Source of the DNA: Paracoccus laeviglucosivorans
Lineage (GTDB): Bacteria > Pseudomonadota > Alphaproteobacteria > Rhodobacterales > Rhodobacteraceae
Direction: 5' to 3'
Assembly (NCBI RefSeq): GCF_900182695.1
Contig: NZ_FXTK01000017.1
Location: forward strand, 33,130 to 97,129
DNA length: 64,000 bases
Shown: positions 1-8,769 of the stretch, piece after piece
How positions within the stretch are numbered: position 1 is the first letter of the stretch
Layout of the letters: each line of letters starts with the position of its first letter
Program-made: the position numbers and the translations under genes
The notes under the pieces: model-generated
Told to the model about the DNA's origin: nothing
Seen by the model: the letters and a program-made list of their open reading frames with translations, nothing else
The model's database searches: none

Positions 1-243
1 GGCTGTCCGGGCGTCAAGAACGTGGCGGACGGCGTGATCGGCGCGACCTCGATGCAGTTCCCGCTGCTGATGGCGTCGCTGGGGGTCGAGGCGATCGTGG
101 AACACGCCAAGAACGGCACGGTCCCCGAGCCGTCCGAAGGGCTGACCTTTACCAATACCGGCGTCAAGCTGGTCACCGACAAGCCGGTCGAGGGGCTGGA
201 ATCCATCACCTCCGAGGAAGCCCTGAAGGAATGCTGGGGCTGA
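1..243 (+). CDS. Sugar ABC transporter substrate-binding protein, C-terminal fragment
   Basis: The reading frame is open from the first base of the window and ends at a TGA at 241-243, so only about 80 C-terminal residues are seen. The tail resembles the end of periplasmic sugar-binding proteins of the CUT2 (ribose/fructose) class, but the fragment is too short to identify alone. The call rests mainly on its place immediately upstream of a CUT2 permease and ATPase on the same strand, the usual binding protein-permease-ATPase order. It would act in the periplasm, delivering a monosaccharide to the permease. The true start lies outside the window. Confidence 0.75.
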   Translation, partial: GCPGVKNVADGVIGATSMQFPLLMASLGVEAIVEHAKNGTVPEPSEGLTFTNTGVKLVTDKPVEGLESITSEEALKECWG

Positions 244-303
244 CCAAATCGCGGCCCGCCACATGCGCGGGCCGCATCCATAACCTGACAATGGGGGTGA
301 AGG

Positions 304-1323
304 ATGCCGTCCGACACGCCGCAATTCGAAGAACGCGGGGGCTGGGGCCAGCGCGTCATCAACTTCCTGCATGGCAATCCCACCGTGATCCCGCTGCTGG
401 TGCTGGTGATCGGGCTGGCGATCTTTTCGATGATCGTGGGGAAACGCTTTTTCCACCCGTTTAACCTGTCGCTGGTCCTGCAACAGGTCACCGTGATCGG
501 GATGTTGGCGCTGGCGCAGACGCTGATCATCCTGACCGCCGGGATCGACCTGTCGGTCGGCGCGATCATGGTGCTCGCCTCGGTCGTGATGGGGCAGCTG
601 GCGCTGACCTATGGCTGGCCACCGGAACTGGCGCTGGTCGCGGGGATCGCGGCGGGCGGCATCTGCGGGGCGTTGAATGGCCTGTTCATCACGCTGCTGC
701 GCCTGCCACCGTTTATCGTGACGCTGGGCACGTGGAGCATCTTCAACGCTGTCGTGCAATTCTGGTCCGGCGGGCAAACGATCCGCCAACAGGAAATCGC
801 AGCCACCGCGCCAATCCTGCAATGGACCGGCACCGCGATGCAGGTGGGTGCGGCCCGCCTGACGCTGGGGTCGATCCTGATGCTGGGGCTAGCGGTTTTC
901 CTTTGGTATATGCTGAACCGCACCGCTTACGGTCGCCACATCTACGCCACAGGCAACGATGCCGAGGCTGCGCGCCTGTCCGGCATCAACACGCGGCGCG
1001 TGCTGTTTTCGGTCTATCTGCTGGCGGGGGGCATCTGCGGCGTGGCGGGCTGGGTGCTGATCGGGCGCATCGGTGCGGTCAGCCCCTTGGGCGGGGCATC
1101 GGCAAACCTGGACAGCATCACTGCCGTCGTCATCGGGGGCACATCGCTGTTCGGCGGGCGCGGCTCGATCCTGGGGACGCTGATCGGGGCGCTGATCGTG
1201 GGGTTCTTTCGCAACGGTCTGGCCTTGGCGGGTCTGGACGTGCTGTGGCAGGAATTCACCATCGGATGCCTGATCATCATGGCCGTAGGCTTCGACCAGT
1301 GGCTACGGAGGATCGCGGCATGA
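304..1323 (+). CDS. CUT2-family sugar ABC transporter permease (RbsC/FrcC-like)
   Basis: A 339-residue inner-membrane protein with many hydrophobic segments and the family motifs GIDLSVGAIMVLASVV (about residues 80-95) and IGGTSLFGGRGSILGTLIGA near the C terminus, both typical of branched-type permeases for ribose, fructose and similar sugars. The length is normal for the family. The ATG at 304 follows a purine-rich stretch (GGGGGTGAAGG). The stop overlaps the start of the ATPase gene (ATGA), so the two are translationally coupled. Substrate is inferred only as a monosaccharide; the PfkB kinase downstream fits fructose or a similar sugar. Confidence 0.93.
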   Translation: MPSDTPQFEERGGWGQRVINFLHGNPTVIPLLVLVIGLAIFSMIVGKRFFHPFNLSLVLQQVTVIGMLALAQTLIILTAGIDLSVGAIMVLASVVMGQLALTYGWPPELALVAGIAAGGICGALNGLFITLLRLPPFIVTLGTWSIFNAVVQFWSGGQTIRQQEIAATAPILQWTGTAMQVGAARLTLGSILMLGLAVFLWYMLNRTAYGRHIYATGNDAEAARLSGINTRRVLFSVYLLAGGICGVAGWVLIGRIGAVSPLGGASANLDSITAVVIGGTSLFGGRGSILGTLIGALIVGFFRNGLALAGLDVLWQEFTIGCLIIMAVGFDQWLRRIAA

Positions 1324-2102
1324 CCCCGATCCTGTCCGCCCGCGATTTGCGCAAATCCTATGGCCGCGTCGTGGCGATGGATGGCGTCGATTTCGATCTG
1401 TATCCGGGCGAGATTCTGGGCGTCATCGGCGACAATGGCGCGGGGAAATCCTCGATGATCCGGGCGCTTGCGGGCGCATTGCGCCCCGATAGCGGCGAGA
1501 TCCGGCTGAACGGCGAACCCGTGCGCTTTACCAGCCCGATGGATGCCCGCGCCAAGGGGATCGAAACGGTGTTCCAGACACTGGCCATGGCCCCTGCCCT
1601 GACCATCGTGGACAACCTGTTCCTTGGCCGCGAATATCGCAAACCCGGCCTGCGCGGCAGCCTGTTCCGGATGCTGGACCGCGGACGGATGCGGGCCGAG
1701 GCGCGCAAGCACCTGTCCGACCTTGGGCTGGCGACGATCCAGAACATCGATCAGGTGGTCGAAACTCTGTCCGGCGGTCAGCGTCAGGGCGTCGCGGTCG
1801 CGCGGGCCTGCGCCTTTGGCTCGCGCGTCGTCATTCTGGACGAACCCACCGCAGCGCTTGGCGTCAAGGAAAGCCGCAAGGTGCTGGACCTGATCCGCGA
1901 CGTGCGCTCGCGCGGCATCTCGATCGTGCTGATCAGCCACAACATGCCGCATGTGTTCGAGATTGCCGACCGTGTGCATATCCACCGACTTGGTCGCCGC
2001 ATCGCACAGGTCGAACCGTCGCAGATCAGCATGTCGGATGCGGTCGCGATCATGACCGGGGCCATGCAGCCCCCACCCAATTCCATTTCACAGGAGCCTT
2101 GA
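1320..2102 (+). CDS. CUT2-family sugar ABC transporter ATP-binding protein (FrcA-like)
   Basis: A 260-residue protein with one nucleotide-binding domain: Walker A GDNGAGKS at residues 37-44, signature LSGGQRQGVAVARA, Walker B VVILDEPTAAL and H-loop ISHNMPHV. Ribose-type RbsA proteins carry two such domains; a single short domain is typical of the FrcA class, so the substrate may be fructose, mannose or ribose. The start ATG at 1320 overlaps the permease stop. An open frame extends upstream on the same frame but overlaps the permease and lacks family sequence, so it was not used. Energises import together with the preceding permease. Confidence 0.93.
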   Translation: MTPILSARDLRKSYGRVVAMDGVDFDLYPGEILGVIGDNGAGKSSMIRALAGALRPDSGEIRLNGEPVRFTSPMDARAKGIETVFQTLAMAPALTIVDNLFLGREYRKPGLRGSLFRMLDRGRMRAEARKHLSDLGLATIQNIDQVVETLSGGQRQGVAVARACAFGSRVVILDEPTAALGVKESRKVLDLIRDVRSRGISIVLISHNMPHVFEIADRVHIHRLGRRIAQVEPSQISMSDAVAIMTGAMQPPPNSISQEP

Positions 2103-3095
2103 ATGTATCGGATGGACGAAAAGCTGGCCCGCATCCGCGCGGGCAAATATGCCAAGGGTGATTTCATCATCGCAGACGCCAAGGACGGCGACATGGGGCC
2201 GTCGATCAATTCCTCGGGGCCGAACCGCGCCAAGGACGGCACATGGTCGCGCTATCGCACCCGGACCGAGTTTCTGGACAAGGTGCAGGAGATCATCGAG
2301 CAGGATGTCGTGGACATCATGCTGACCTCGGTTTCCAACCTTGAGGCGCTGAACGAACGCGGGGTTTACAGCAACAGCCGCGTCAAGCCCGCGATCCGCG
2401 CCAATGACACGACCGACGTCTGGGTGTTCCGGGGCGCGGAATATGCCAAGCAGCCCTCGCGCCCGTTCCGCACCGCCGATCCTGCGGTGGCGAAATCGCT
2501 GGGCTGCGATCTGGGACTGTATTCGATCACCTTCAACAATGATCTGGATGCGGATTATGCGTCCCTGAACGCCTTCGCCGATTTCCGGCGCGATGCGCTG
2601 GCCAGCGATTTCAAGTATTTCCTTGAGGTCTTCAATCCCAACGCGCCCAAGGGCCTTGCGCCCGAAGACGTGCCCGCCTTCGTCAATGACGCCATGGTGC
2701 GCTGCCTTGCGGGCCTGTCGACGCGCGAGCGCCCGGAATTCCTGAAGATCCCCTATAACGGCCCCAAGGCGCTTGAGGAACTGGCGGGCTATGACCCCTC
2801 GATCACCGTGGGCATCCTTGGCGGCGGCGCGGGCACGACGCGCGACTGTCTGGAACTGATCGCCCAGATCGAACGCTTCGGCGCGCGGGTGGCGCTATTC
2901 GGGCGCAAGATCAATCTGGCGGATGACCCGCTGGAGATGGTGCGGATGATGCGCGCCGTGGCCGATGGCGATCTGAATTCCGATCAGGCCACGCGCGAAT
3001 ATCACGGCAGCCTTCAGCGCAACGGCATCACGCCGACCCGCGCCTTGGACGAAGATGCCCAAATCACCGAGGCGGTGCTGAAAGCCGCCGCCTGA
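2103..3095 (+). CDS. Class I aldolase-like TIM-barrel protein of unknown substrate
   Basis: A 330-residue soluble protein whose ATG directly follows the ATPase stop, with AGGAG at 2092-2096 as ribosome binding site. The segment VGILGGGAGTTRDCLELI followed by RVALFGRKINLADDPLEM resembles the C-terminal phosphate-binding strands of DeoC/LacD/FbaB-like aldolases, and VDIMLTSVSNLEAL looks like an inner barrel strand. No signal peptide or membrane segment is seen. I recognise the superfamily, not the exact enzyme. Lying between a sugar importer and a PfkB kinase, it could cleave or isomerise the phosphorylated sugar. Alternative: a non-catalytic or regulatory barrel. Confidence 0.7.
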   Translation: MYRMDEKLARIRAGKYAKGDFIIADAKDGDMGPSINSSGPNRAKDGTWSRYRTRTEFLDKVQEIIEQDVVDIMLTSVSNLEALNERGVYSNSRVKPAIRANDTTDVWVFRGAEYAKQPSRPFRTADPAVAKSLGCDLGLYSITFNNDLDADYASLNAFADFRRDALASDFKYFLEVFNPNAPKGLAPEDVPAFVNDAMVRCLAGLSTRERPEFLKIPYNGPKALEELAGYDPSITVGILGGGAGTTRDCLELIAQIERFGARVALFGRKINLADDPLEMVRMMRAVADGDLNSDQATREYHGSLQRNGITPTRALDEDAQITEAVLKAAA

Positions 3096-3111
3096 CACGG
3101 AAAGACCACGC

Positions 3112-4149
3112 ATGGAACGACATGGTTTCGTGACCGGGGGAACCTGGTGCGTCGATTACAACATGGTGCTTGCCGCTTGGCCGCGCGAGGAAACCGCCAA
3201 CCGCATCCTTGCCACGACGCGGCAGGGCGGCGGATCGGGCTGCAATTTCGCGGTGGACATGCGCAGGCTGGCGCCCGAGATCCCGGTCTGGACCATCGGC
3301 CTTTGCGGCGACGATGCCGATGGCGCGCTGTTGCGTGCCATCGCGCAGGAAAACGGCATCACCGCACGCTTCCATGTCGATCCTGGCATCCAGACGCATC
3401 GCACCTTCGCCTTTACCGCGCAGGACAATGGCAGCCGCACCCATCTGTTCGAGGCGGAATCCAGCGACCACCTGACGCCGGATCATTTCGACTTCGCGGA
3501 CATCCCGGCGCGTATTTTGCATCTGGGCCTGCCCGGCACCCATGCCGTCATGGACGCGCCTTGGGATCAGGACGCGAATGGCTGGGTCACGGTGCTGCGC
3601 CGCGCGCGTGCAGCGGGGCTACGCACCAATCTTGAACTGATGACCATCGACCGGGCGCAATTGCGGGCGTTGGTCCTGCCCTGCCTGCCGCATCTGGATT
3701 ATCTGGTGGTCAATGATGCCGAAATCGGCGCGCTGGCGGGCATCGACACGCTGCCGCAGGGCCGCACCGATCCGGGCCGCGTGGTGGCGGCGGCCCGCGA
3801 TGTGCTGGAACGCGGGGCGATGTCGCTGGTCGCCGTGCATTTCCCCGGCGGCGCTTTGGCGGTCGAACGCGGCGGCACGGTCCATGCCCAGTCCTCGGCC
3901 AAGGTGCCGCAGGACACGGTTAAGGGCACGAATGGCGCGGGCGATGCCTTTGCGGCGGGATTTTTCTGCGCCCTGCATCGCGGCCAGCCGGTTGCCGACT
4001 GCCTGCGGCTTGCCCATGCGTCTGCGGCGGCCTCGCTGCGTTCAGTCGATACCTATGGCGCGGTCGAGTCGGCCGAAACCTGCCTTGCGCTGGCCGACGA
4101 ATATGGCTGGCGCGCCCCCCTGAGGATCGAAGATGAGCTGGCAGGCTGA
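3112..4149 (+). CDS. PfkB-family carbohydrate kinase
   Basis: A 345-residue ribokinase-fold kinase. The N-terminal sugar-binding motif GGGSGCNFAVDMRRL lies near residues 39-53, and the C-terminal PfkB signature DTVKGTNGAGDAFAAGFF holds the catalytic Asp of GAGDAF. Together with the upstream transporter and aldolase-like gene it completes an import-phosphorylate-cleave set. It starts 16 bases after the upstream stop, so it is probably in the same transcript. The family covers fructokinase, ribokinase and deoxygluconate kinase; the sequence alone does not settle which. Confidence 0.9.
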   Translation: MERHGFVTGGTWCVDYNMVLAAWPREETANRILATTRQGGGSGCNFAVDMRRLAPEIPVWTIGLCGDDADGALLRAIAQENGITARFHVDPGIQTHRTFAFTAQDNGSRTHLFEAESSDHLTPDHFDFADIPARILHLGLPGTHAVMDAPWDQDANGWVTVLRRARAAGLRTNLELMTIDRAQLRALVLPCLPHLDYLVVNDAEIGALAGIDTLPQGRTDPGRVVAAARDVLERGAMSLVAVHFPGGALAVERGGTVHAQSSAKVPQDTVKGTNGAGDAFAAGFFCALHRGQPVADCLRLAHASAAASLRSVDTYGAVESAETCLALADEYGWRAPLRIEDELAG

Positions 4150-4167
4150 CAGACCTACCCGCGCGGC

Positions 4168-4677
4168 TTACAACATGCCCTCGATCATCAGATAACCCGG
4201 CAGCCAGCCGGTGAATATGCCGGTCAGCAATGTGATCCACCCCGCTATGCGTGCGATATGCAGGCGCATTGTCAGCAGCATGAAATACAAAAACCACAGC
4301 ACTGCCCATGCCAGCCAGTTTGCCGCCATCCAGAATTCCGCCCCGGTGCCCGCGCCCAGAAAACCACGGCTGGCGACCGGCACTGCGGTCACCGCCACGA
4401 ACAGGCTGAACCACCCAAGGCCGCGCCCGTCGCCGCCCGAAAGCCGGTTCCACGCCACCCAAAGATAGGTCGTGCAAAACAGCAGCGACAAAGTGGCGTT
4501 TCGGATCGAACCTGCATTCGCCCCCACGCCGAATGCGTCATGCAGCACGACCGCGCCCGAGACGACTGCCGTGACAAGATTGATGACGACGATCTCGCGC
4601 CCGTCGATCCGATCCAGCAGCCATAGTCCGTTGATGACCAGAACGGCACCAACGTAAAACAGAACAAACCCCGTCAA
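4168..4677 (-). CDS. AmiS/UreI-family urea/amide channel
   Basis: An inner-membrane protein of about 169 residues with six likely membrane segments. The N-terminal GFVLFYVGAVLVINGLWLL, the central ATLSLLFCTTYLWVAWNRL and the C-terminal ITLLTGIFTGWLPGYL match the layout of AmiS/UreI proteins, which pass urea or short-chain amides across the membrane. The frame is open to a GTG at 4725, but the TTG at 4677 gives the family's usual N terminus and has a purine-rich AGGGGGG just upstream, so I prefer it. No urease or amidase gene is beside it. It converges with the kinase gene, with 18 bases between them. Confidence 0.8.
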   Translation of the reverse strand: MTGFVLFYVGAVLVINGLWLLDRIDGREIVVINLVTAVVSGAVVLHDAFGVGANAGSIRNATLSLLFCTTYLWVAWNRLSGGDGRGLGWFSLFVAVTAVPVASRGFLGAGTGAEFWMAANWLAWAVLWFLYFMLLTMRLHIARIAGWITLLTGIFTGWLPGYLMIEGML

Positions 4678-4798
4678 GCCCTGCCCCCCTTGCTGTCCGT
4701 TGCCCGGACCTAGCCGCGCAATCACTGGCTATCCGGGCGGCAGGGCGGCGACTATCGCGCCACAGCGATAAACAGCGTTCGGAAATCATGGGGAATGG

Positions 4799-4821
4799 GG
4801 CGCCGCAACGCAGGCGGCGCC
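4799..4821 (-). terminator. Hairpin directly after the LysR stop codon
   Basis: An 8-bp perfect GC stem (GGCGCCGC at 4799-4806, GCGGCGCC at 4814-4821) with a 7-base loop starts right after the TAA of the LysR gene. It is not followed by a T-run on the minus strand, so it may be a weak or Rho-aided end of the operon. Confidence 0.45.
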
Positions 4822-5745
4822 TTAGCCGATCGGCTGAAAGGTCTGAACCTGATCAATGATCTGAAGGATGTTCTTTTCCAGCGGAGACGGATCGCGGCGG
4901 GTGATCGCGTAATAGGTGACAGGGGGCAAGGTCGGGGTCACGTCGATGACCATCAATTCGCCCGCATCTATCTGCGGCTGAAAATGCTTTGCCGGAAGAT
5001 AGCTGATCCCCAGCCCGTTCACAGTCAGCTTGGCCACCATCCCAAGGCTGTTGCAAAGCAGCACGTTCTTCAGCGCAAAACCGTTTTCCTCAAACCAGTT
5101 GGTGTAAAGCAGGGTCAGCGCGGAATTGGACGGCTGCCCGATCACCGGCAGGTCGGAAATCTGCTGCGCCGTCAGGCGGCCTTCGGGCAGTTGGAATGAC
5201 GGACTCGCCATCCACGCATTGGAGATCTGACCCACGGGCACCATGGCAAAGCCCGGACCCGCAAAGGGACCGGGCATGATGACAATATCCAGTTCATTGC
5301 GCCCAAGGCGTTCGTAAAGACGCACGCCGCCGTCGATTTCCGGCAAGACCTGAACTTTCGGGAATTGTTCCTTGATCGTCTGGATCAGCGCGGAAAGCCA
5401 TGTCAACCCGACAAGATCGGTTGCCCCGATGCGGATATGGCCGACCACATCCGCACCGGGTGCCATCGTCTGTGAGACCCGCTCGTAAAGGCGCATCATC
5501 TCTTGTGCGCCGGGCAAAAGCCGCTCTCCGGCCTCGGTCAGCTTCAGCGTCTTGCCCAGCCTTAGAAACAGCGGCGCACCCACCGCTGCTTCAAGCTCAC
5601 CGATCCGCTTGGCGATGGTGGATTGCGTCATCACCAGCCGACGGGACGCATCGGTGAAACTGCCAAGCGTCGCGCTGACATAGAACGCCTCAAGCTGTTT
5701 GAGCGTGAACAATGCAGCCTTGGCCCCTTGGTCGGGGCGGATCAA
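4822..5745 (-). CDS. LysR-family transcriptional regulator
   Basis: A 307-residue protein with the LysR winged-helix at the N terminus ([18 protein letters not shown], then [20 protein letters not shown]) and a periplasmic-binding-like effector domain ([15 protein letters not shown] onward). The longest frame begins at a TTG at 5745 overlapping the ATPase stop by 4 bases; a second TTG at 5712 would give the common LysR N terminus and is a real alternative. It is the last gene of the amino-acid transport operon. That is unusual for LysR genes, which are more often divergent, and suggests it is co-expressed with the genes it controls. Confidence 0.9.
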   Translation of the reverse strand: MIRPDQGAKAALFTLKQLEAFYVSATLGSFTDASRRLVMTQSTIAKRIGELEAAVGAPLFLRLGKTLKLTEAGERLLPGAQEMMRLYERVSQTMAPGADVVGHIRIGATDLVGLTWLSALIQTIKEQFPKVQVLPEIDGGVRLYERLGRNELDIVIMPGPFAGPGFAMVPVGQISNAWMASPSFQLPEGRLTAQQISDLPVIGQPSNSALTLLYTNWFEENGFALKNVLLCNSLGMVAKLTVNGLGISYLPAKHFQPQIDAGELMVIDVTPTLPPVTYYAITRRDPSPLEKNILQIIDQVQTFQPIG

Positions 5746-6485
5746 TGCTCTCCCTTGACGTCGGACAGGAAGCGCTTGATCCGCGGGTGGTCGGGCGCAT
5801 CAAAGAACAATTCCGGGGTCGTATCAACGACAATGCGGCCCTGATCCATAAAGACGATCCTGTCGCCCACTTCGCGCGCAAATCCCATTTCATGCGTCAC
5901 GCACACCATGGTCATCCCGTCACGAGCCAGGGACTTCATGACCTGCAAGACCTCTCCGACCATCTCGGGGTCAAGGGCCGAGGTCGGTTCGTCGAACAGA
6001 ATGACCGGCGGCTGCAAGGCCAACGCACGGGCGATTGCCACACGCTGTTGCTGACCACCCGACAGAAAGCCGGGGAAGCTGTCCGCCTTTTCGGCCAGAC
6101 CCACCTTTGCCAGCAATTCCCGCGCAAGCGCCTCGGCTTCCGCGCGGGGGCGTTTCTGGATGCGGATCGGGGCAAAGGTCACGTTGTCCAGCACGCTCAT
6201 ATGCGGGAACAGGTTGAACTGCTGGAACACGAATCCCACGCTTTGGCGCAGCTTGTTCAGGTCCGTGCCCTTGCCGTGCACATCGACGCCGTTCAGCAGC
6301 AGCTTGCCGTCGCGGATCGGCTCAAGCGCGTTGATCGTGCGGATCAGCGTCGATTTACCCGAGCCCGAGGGTCCGCAGATCACCACGACCTCGCCCTTGC
6401 CGATCTCAAGCGAGACGTCTTGCAGGACGTGATGCGGCCCATACCATTTGTTCACATGATCAAGGCTGACGATGGCGGCGGTCAT
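5742..6485 (-). CDS. Polar amino-acid ABC transporter ATP-binding protein (GlnQ-like)
   Basis: A 247-residue ATPase: Walker [10 protein letters not shown]-loop [14 protein letters not shown], signature [16 protein letters not shown], Walker [18 protein letters not shown] and H-loop VTHEMGFA, all canonical for the PAAT family. The frame is open upstream to 6551, but the ATG at 6485 ([11 protein letters not shown]) has GAGG before it and overlaps the permease stop as ATGA, so it was chosen. It powers uptake through the two permeases encoded just upstream. Confidence 0.93.
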   Translation of the reverse strand: MTAAIVSLDHVNKWYGPHHVLQDVSLEIGKGEVVVICGPSGSGKSTLIRTINALEPIRDGKLLLNGVDVHGKGTDLNKLRQSVGFVFQQFNLFPHMSVLDNVTFAPIRIQKRPRAEAEALARELLAKVGLAEKADSFPGFLSGGQQQRVAIARALALQPPVILFDEPTSALDPEMVGEVLQVMKSLARDGMTMVCVTHEMGFAREVGDRIVFMDQGRIVVDTTPELFFDAPDHPRIKRFLSDVKGEH

Positions 6486-7171
6486 AGCAGACCTCTCTTT
6501 CGGCGGATGGATGTTTCGATGGCCGACAGGCCGCGGGAGAGCAGGAAGCACAGCAGGAAGTAGATTACCGCAAGGATGGTAAAGACCTGCAACGGCTGCG
6601 TCAGAAGCTGGTTGTTGATCTGGTTGGCCGCAAAGGTCAGCTCATTCACTGCAATCACGTAACCCAGCGACGTTTCCTTGATGGTCGAAATGAACTGGCT
6701 GGTAATGCCGGGCAGCACGTTGAACAGGGCCTGTGGCAACACGACGCTGCGCACGGTCAGCATGTAGCTGCCCCCCAGCGAGCGCGCCGCCTCGGTCTGG
6801 CCCTTGGGGATCGAGGCGATACCGGCGCGGATGACCTCGGACAGATAGGACGCCTCATAGATGGTCAGGGCGCATACCAGTGTCCAGAACCCGCTGACCG
6901 CATAGCCGGTCATGATCGGGATGACGAAATAGCACCAGAAGATCAGCATCAGCAGCGGAATGCCGCGCACGAAATTCACCACGCAGGCGCTTGCCAGACG
7001 CAGCCAGCGCCAGGTCGAACTGCGGGCGACAGCCAACCCGATCGCGATGGGGAACGACATCAGAATGCTCAGCACTGCGACGATCAGCGTCATCGCCAGC
7101 CCGCCCAGCGGTCCGTTCGGATATTGCCCGATCAGGAAGGTCAGCCAGTAGTCCTGAATGATCTCAAGCAT
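6482..7171 (-). CDS. Polar amino-acid ABC transporter permease
   Basis: A 229-residue inner-membrane permease of the HisMQ/GlnP type. The EAA loop reads [23 protein letters not shown] with the preceding [19 protein letters not shown] motif, which docks the ATPase. It overlaps the upstream permease gene by 8 bases and the downstream ATPase gene by 4. The two permeases of this operon probably form a heterodimer. Substrate is an amino acid or related compound; the aminotransferase in the same operon suggests it is transaminated after import. Confidence 0.92.
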   Translation of the reverse strand: MLEIIQDYWLTFLIGQYPNGPLGGLAMTLIVAVLSILMSFPIAIGLAVARSSTWRWLRLASACVVNFVRGIPLLMLIFWCYFVIPIMTGYAVSGFWTLVCALTIYEASYLSEVIRAGIASIPKGQTEAARSLGGSYMLTVRSVVLPQALFNVLPGITSQFISTIKETSLGYVIAVNELTFAANQINNQLLTQPLQVFTILAVIYFLLCFLLSRGLSAIETSIRRKRGLL

Positions 7172-7859
7172 TGCGATGTTCCTTGCGTCCGGGCGTCGTG
7201 CGACGTTCGATCCAGCTGCCCAAGGCCATCAACGAGAAGGTGCCGATCAGGTATAGAACCGTAGCAATCCCGAAAATCTGGAAAGTCTTGAAGGTGAGGT
7301 TTTCGATTTCGCGGGTCCGGTAGGTCAGCTCGGCGACGCCGATCGCCATCGCGATCGAGGTGTTCTTGAACAGCAACAGCGCGCGACCCACAAGCGGCGG
7401 CAATGAGATGCGCAAAGCCTGCGGGACCACGATGTAACGCATCGTTTCCAGATAGCTGCAGCCAAGCGCGCGGGCGGCTTCGAACTGCGTGGCCGGAATG
7501 GCGCGCAGGCCGCTGCGGATGTCCTCGGCCTGATATGCCGCACTGCCAAGAGCCAGCGCGATCACGGCAAAGCAGAATTCGGCATTGTGGTCGTAAAGCC
7601 AGAAACGGATGGTTTCCGGCAGCAATTCGGGCATCCCGAAATACCAGAACATCACCTGCACCAGCAAAGGCACGTTGCGGTGATAGGCGACGAATGCGTC
7701 CACGAACCAGCGGCAAGGGCGGTAATCCGTCGCCCGGATGACGACAAGGGCAATGGCCAGGGCAAAGGCGATCACCCAGGCAATTGCAAAAAGCAGGACC
7801 GTCGTGCGGACGCCACCAAGCAGTAGCGCCATCTGGTCCGCTGGAAGCAGAAAATCCAT
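7164..7859 (-). CDS. Polar amino-acid ABC transporter permease
   Basis: A 231-residue paralogue of the next permease, with QAEDIRSGLRAIPATQFEAA and the EAA-type loop ARALGCSYLETMRYIVVPQAL. Several hydrophobic segments are visible. Its start codon at 7859 is 62 bases downstream of the binding-protein stop, and the gap holds a strong hairpin. A normal-length partner of the 6482-7171 permease. Confidence 0.92.
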   Translation of the reverse strand: MDFLLPADQMALLLGGVRTTVLLFAIAWVIAFALAIALVVIRATDYRPCRWFVDAFVAYHRNVPLLVQVMFWYFGMPELLPETIRFWLYDHNAEFCFAVIALALGSAAYQAEDIRSGLRAIPATQFEAARALGCSYLETMRYIVVPQALRISLPPLVGRALLLFKNTSIAMAIGVAELTYRTREIENLTFKTFQIFGIATVLYLIGTFSLMALGSWIERRTTPGRKEHRNA

Positions 7860-7882
7860 GCAAGCCTCTTAAGGAAACGAGC

Positions 7883-7900
7883 CGCGCGGGAACCCGCGCG
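7883..7900 (-). promoter_or_regulatory. Intercistronic hairpin after the binding-protein gene
   Basis: A perfect 8-bp stem, CGCGCGGG at 7883-7890 with CCCGCGCG at 7893-7900 and only AA between, lies between the substrate-binding protein and first permease genes. No T-run follows on the minus strand. In ABC operons such hairpins often protect the upstream mRNA, which would give more binding protein than permease. The role is inferred from position. Confidence 0.55.
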
Positions 7901-7921
7901 ACCCTTCGGCACAAGCCGGGA

Positions 7922-8743
7922 TTACTGGACTGCGATGGGCTCGATCTTGAACGAGCGCGTCAGCTTGTAGACGGATTGATTTCCGAACCATTTGTCAAAC
8001 AGCGCTACGGCCTGACCCGAGGTTTCAGCCTCGTCCAGAGCTGCGTTGACCTCGGCCAACAGGGCGTCTTCGCCCTTGCGCACGCCCAGACCCCACGGCT
8101 CATCGACGACTGCTTTTTCAAGGATGCGCGTGGGCGAGCTTTCAGGGCTTTGGTTCACAAGCCGCGCCAGCACCAGTTCGGACGCGAATTGCGCGTCGAT
8201 CTTGCGCTGTTGCAGGGAAAGAAATGCGGCGGGACTGTCCGAATAGCCGATGATCCGCGATTCCGGCAGGGTCTGCTGAATCACACGTTCCGAACTGGAG
8301 CCTTTGGTCGCGCCGATACGCTTGCCCTTCAGATCCTCGATGGTCTGGATGTCGGAATTCGAACGCACCAGCAGTTTTTGCGGCGTCACGTAATACTGGT
8401 GGCTGAAATTGATTTCCGCGGCACGTTCTGCCGTCCAGCCCAGATTGGCGGCCAGCACGTCCACGCGACCGCTGTCGAGTTCAGGGATACGCGCGGCCAC
8501 AGCCAGCAGCTTGTATTCGACCGCGACGCCCAGTCGGGCCGCGACCAGCTTGCAGATATCGACGTCATAGCCGACCAGCTGGCGCGATGCCGCGTCCTGA
8601 AAGCTGAACGGCTCGGACGTGCCCAGCGTGCCGCAGATCAGCGTGCCGCGGGTCTTGATGTCGGCCAGCTGGTCGGCCTGCGCCACGCCCGCAAACAAGG
8701 GAATCGCAATGGCCGCGATGCGGAACAAATGTTTCAGTTTCAT
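7922..8743 (-). CDS. Amino-acid ABC transporter substrate-binding protein
   Basis: A 273-residue periplasmic protein with a clear signal peptide (Lys at residues 2 and 4, hydrophobic core, cleavage after AGVAQA) and the SBP_bac_3 fold, starting with DIKTRGTLICGTLG and later VGYDVDICKLVAARLGV and FSHQYYVTPQKL. It binds an amino acid or related polar compound for the two permeases downstream. The ATG at 8743 has a purine-rich AGGAGA upstream. Specificity cannot be read from the sequence. Confidence 0.92.
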   Translation of the reverse strand: MKLKHLFRIAAIAIPLFAGVAQADQLADIKTRGTLICGTLGTSEPFSFQDAASRQLVGYDVDICKLVAARLGVAVEYKLLAVAARIPELDSGRVDVLAANLGWTAERAAEINFSHQYYVTPQKLLVRSNSDIQTIEDLKGKRIGATKGSSSERVIQQTLPESRIIGYSDSPAAFLSLQQRKIDAQFASELVLARLVNQSPESSPTRILEKAVVDEPWGLGVRKGEDALLAEVNAALDEAETSGQAVALFDKWFGNQSVYKLTRSFKIEPIAVQ

Positions 8744-8769
8744 GTCCAGTTCTCCTGTTGGTAAGCCTT

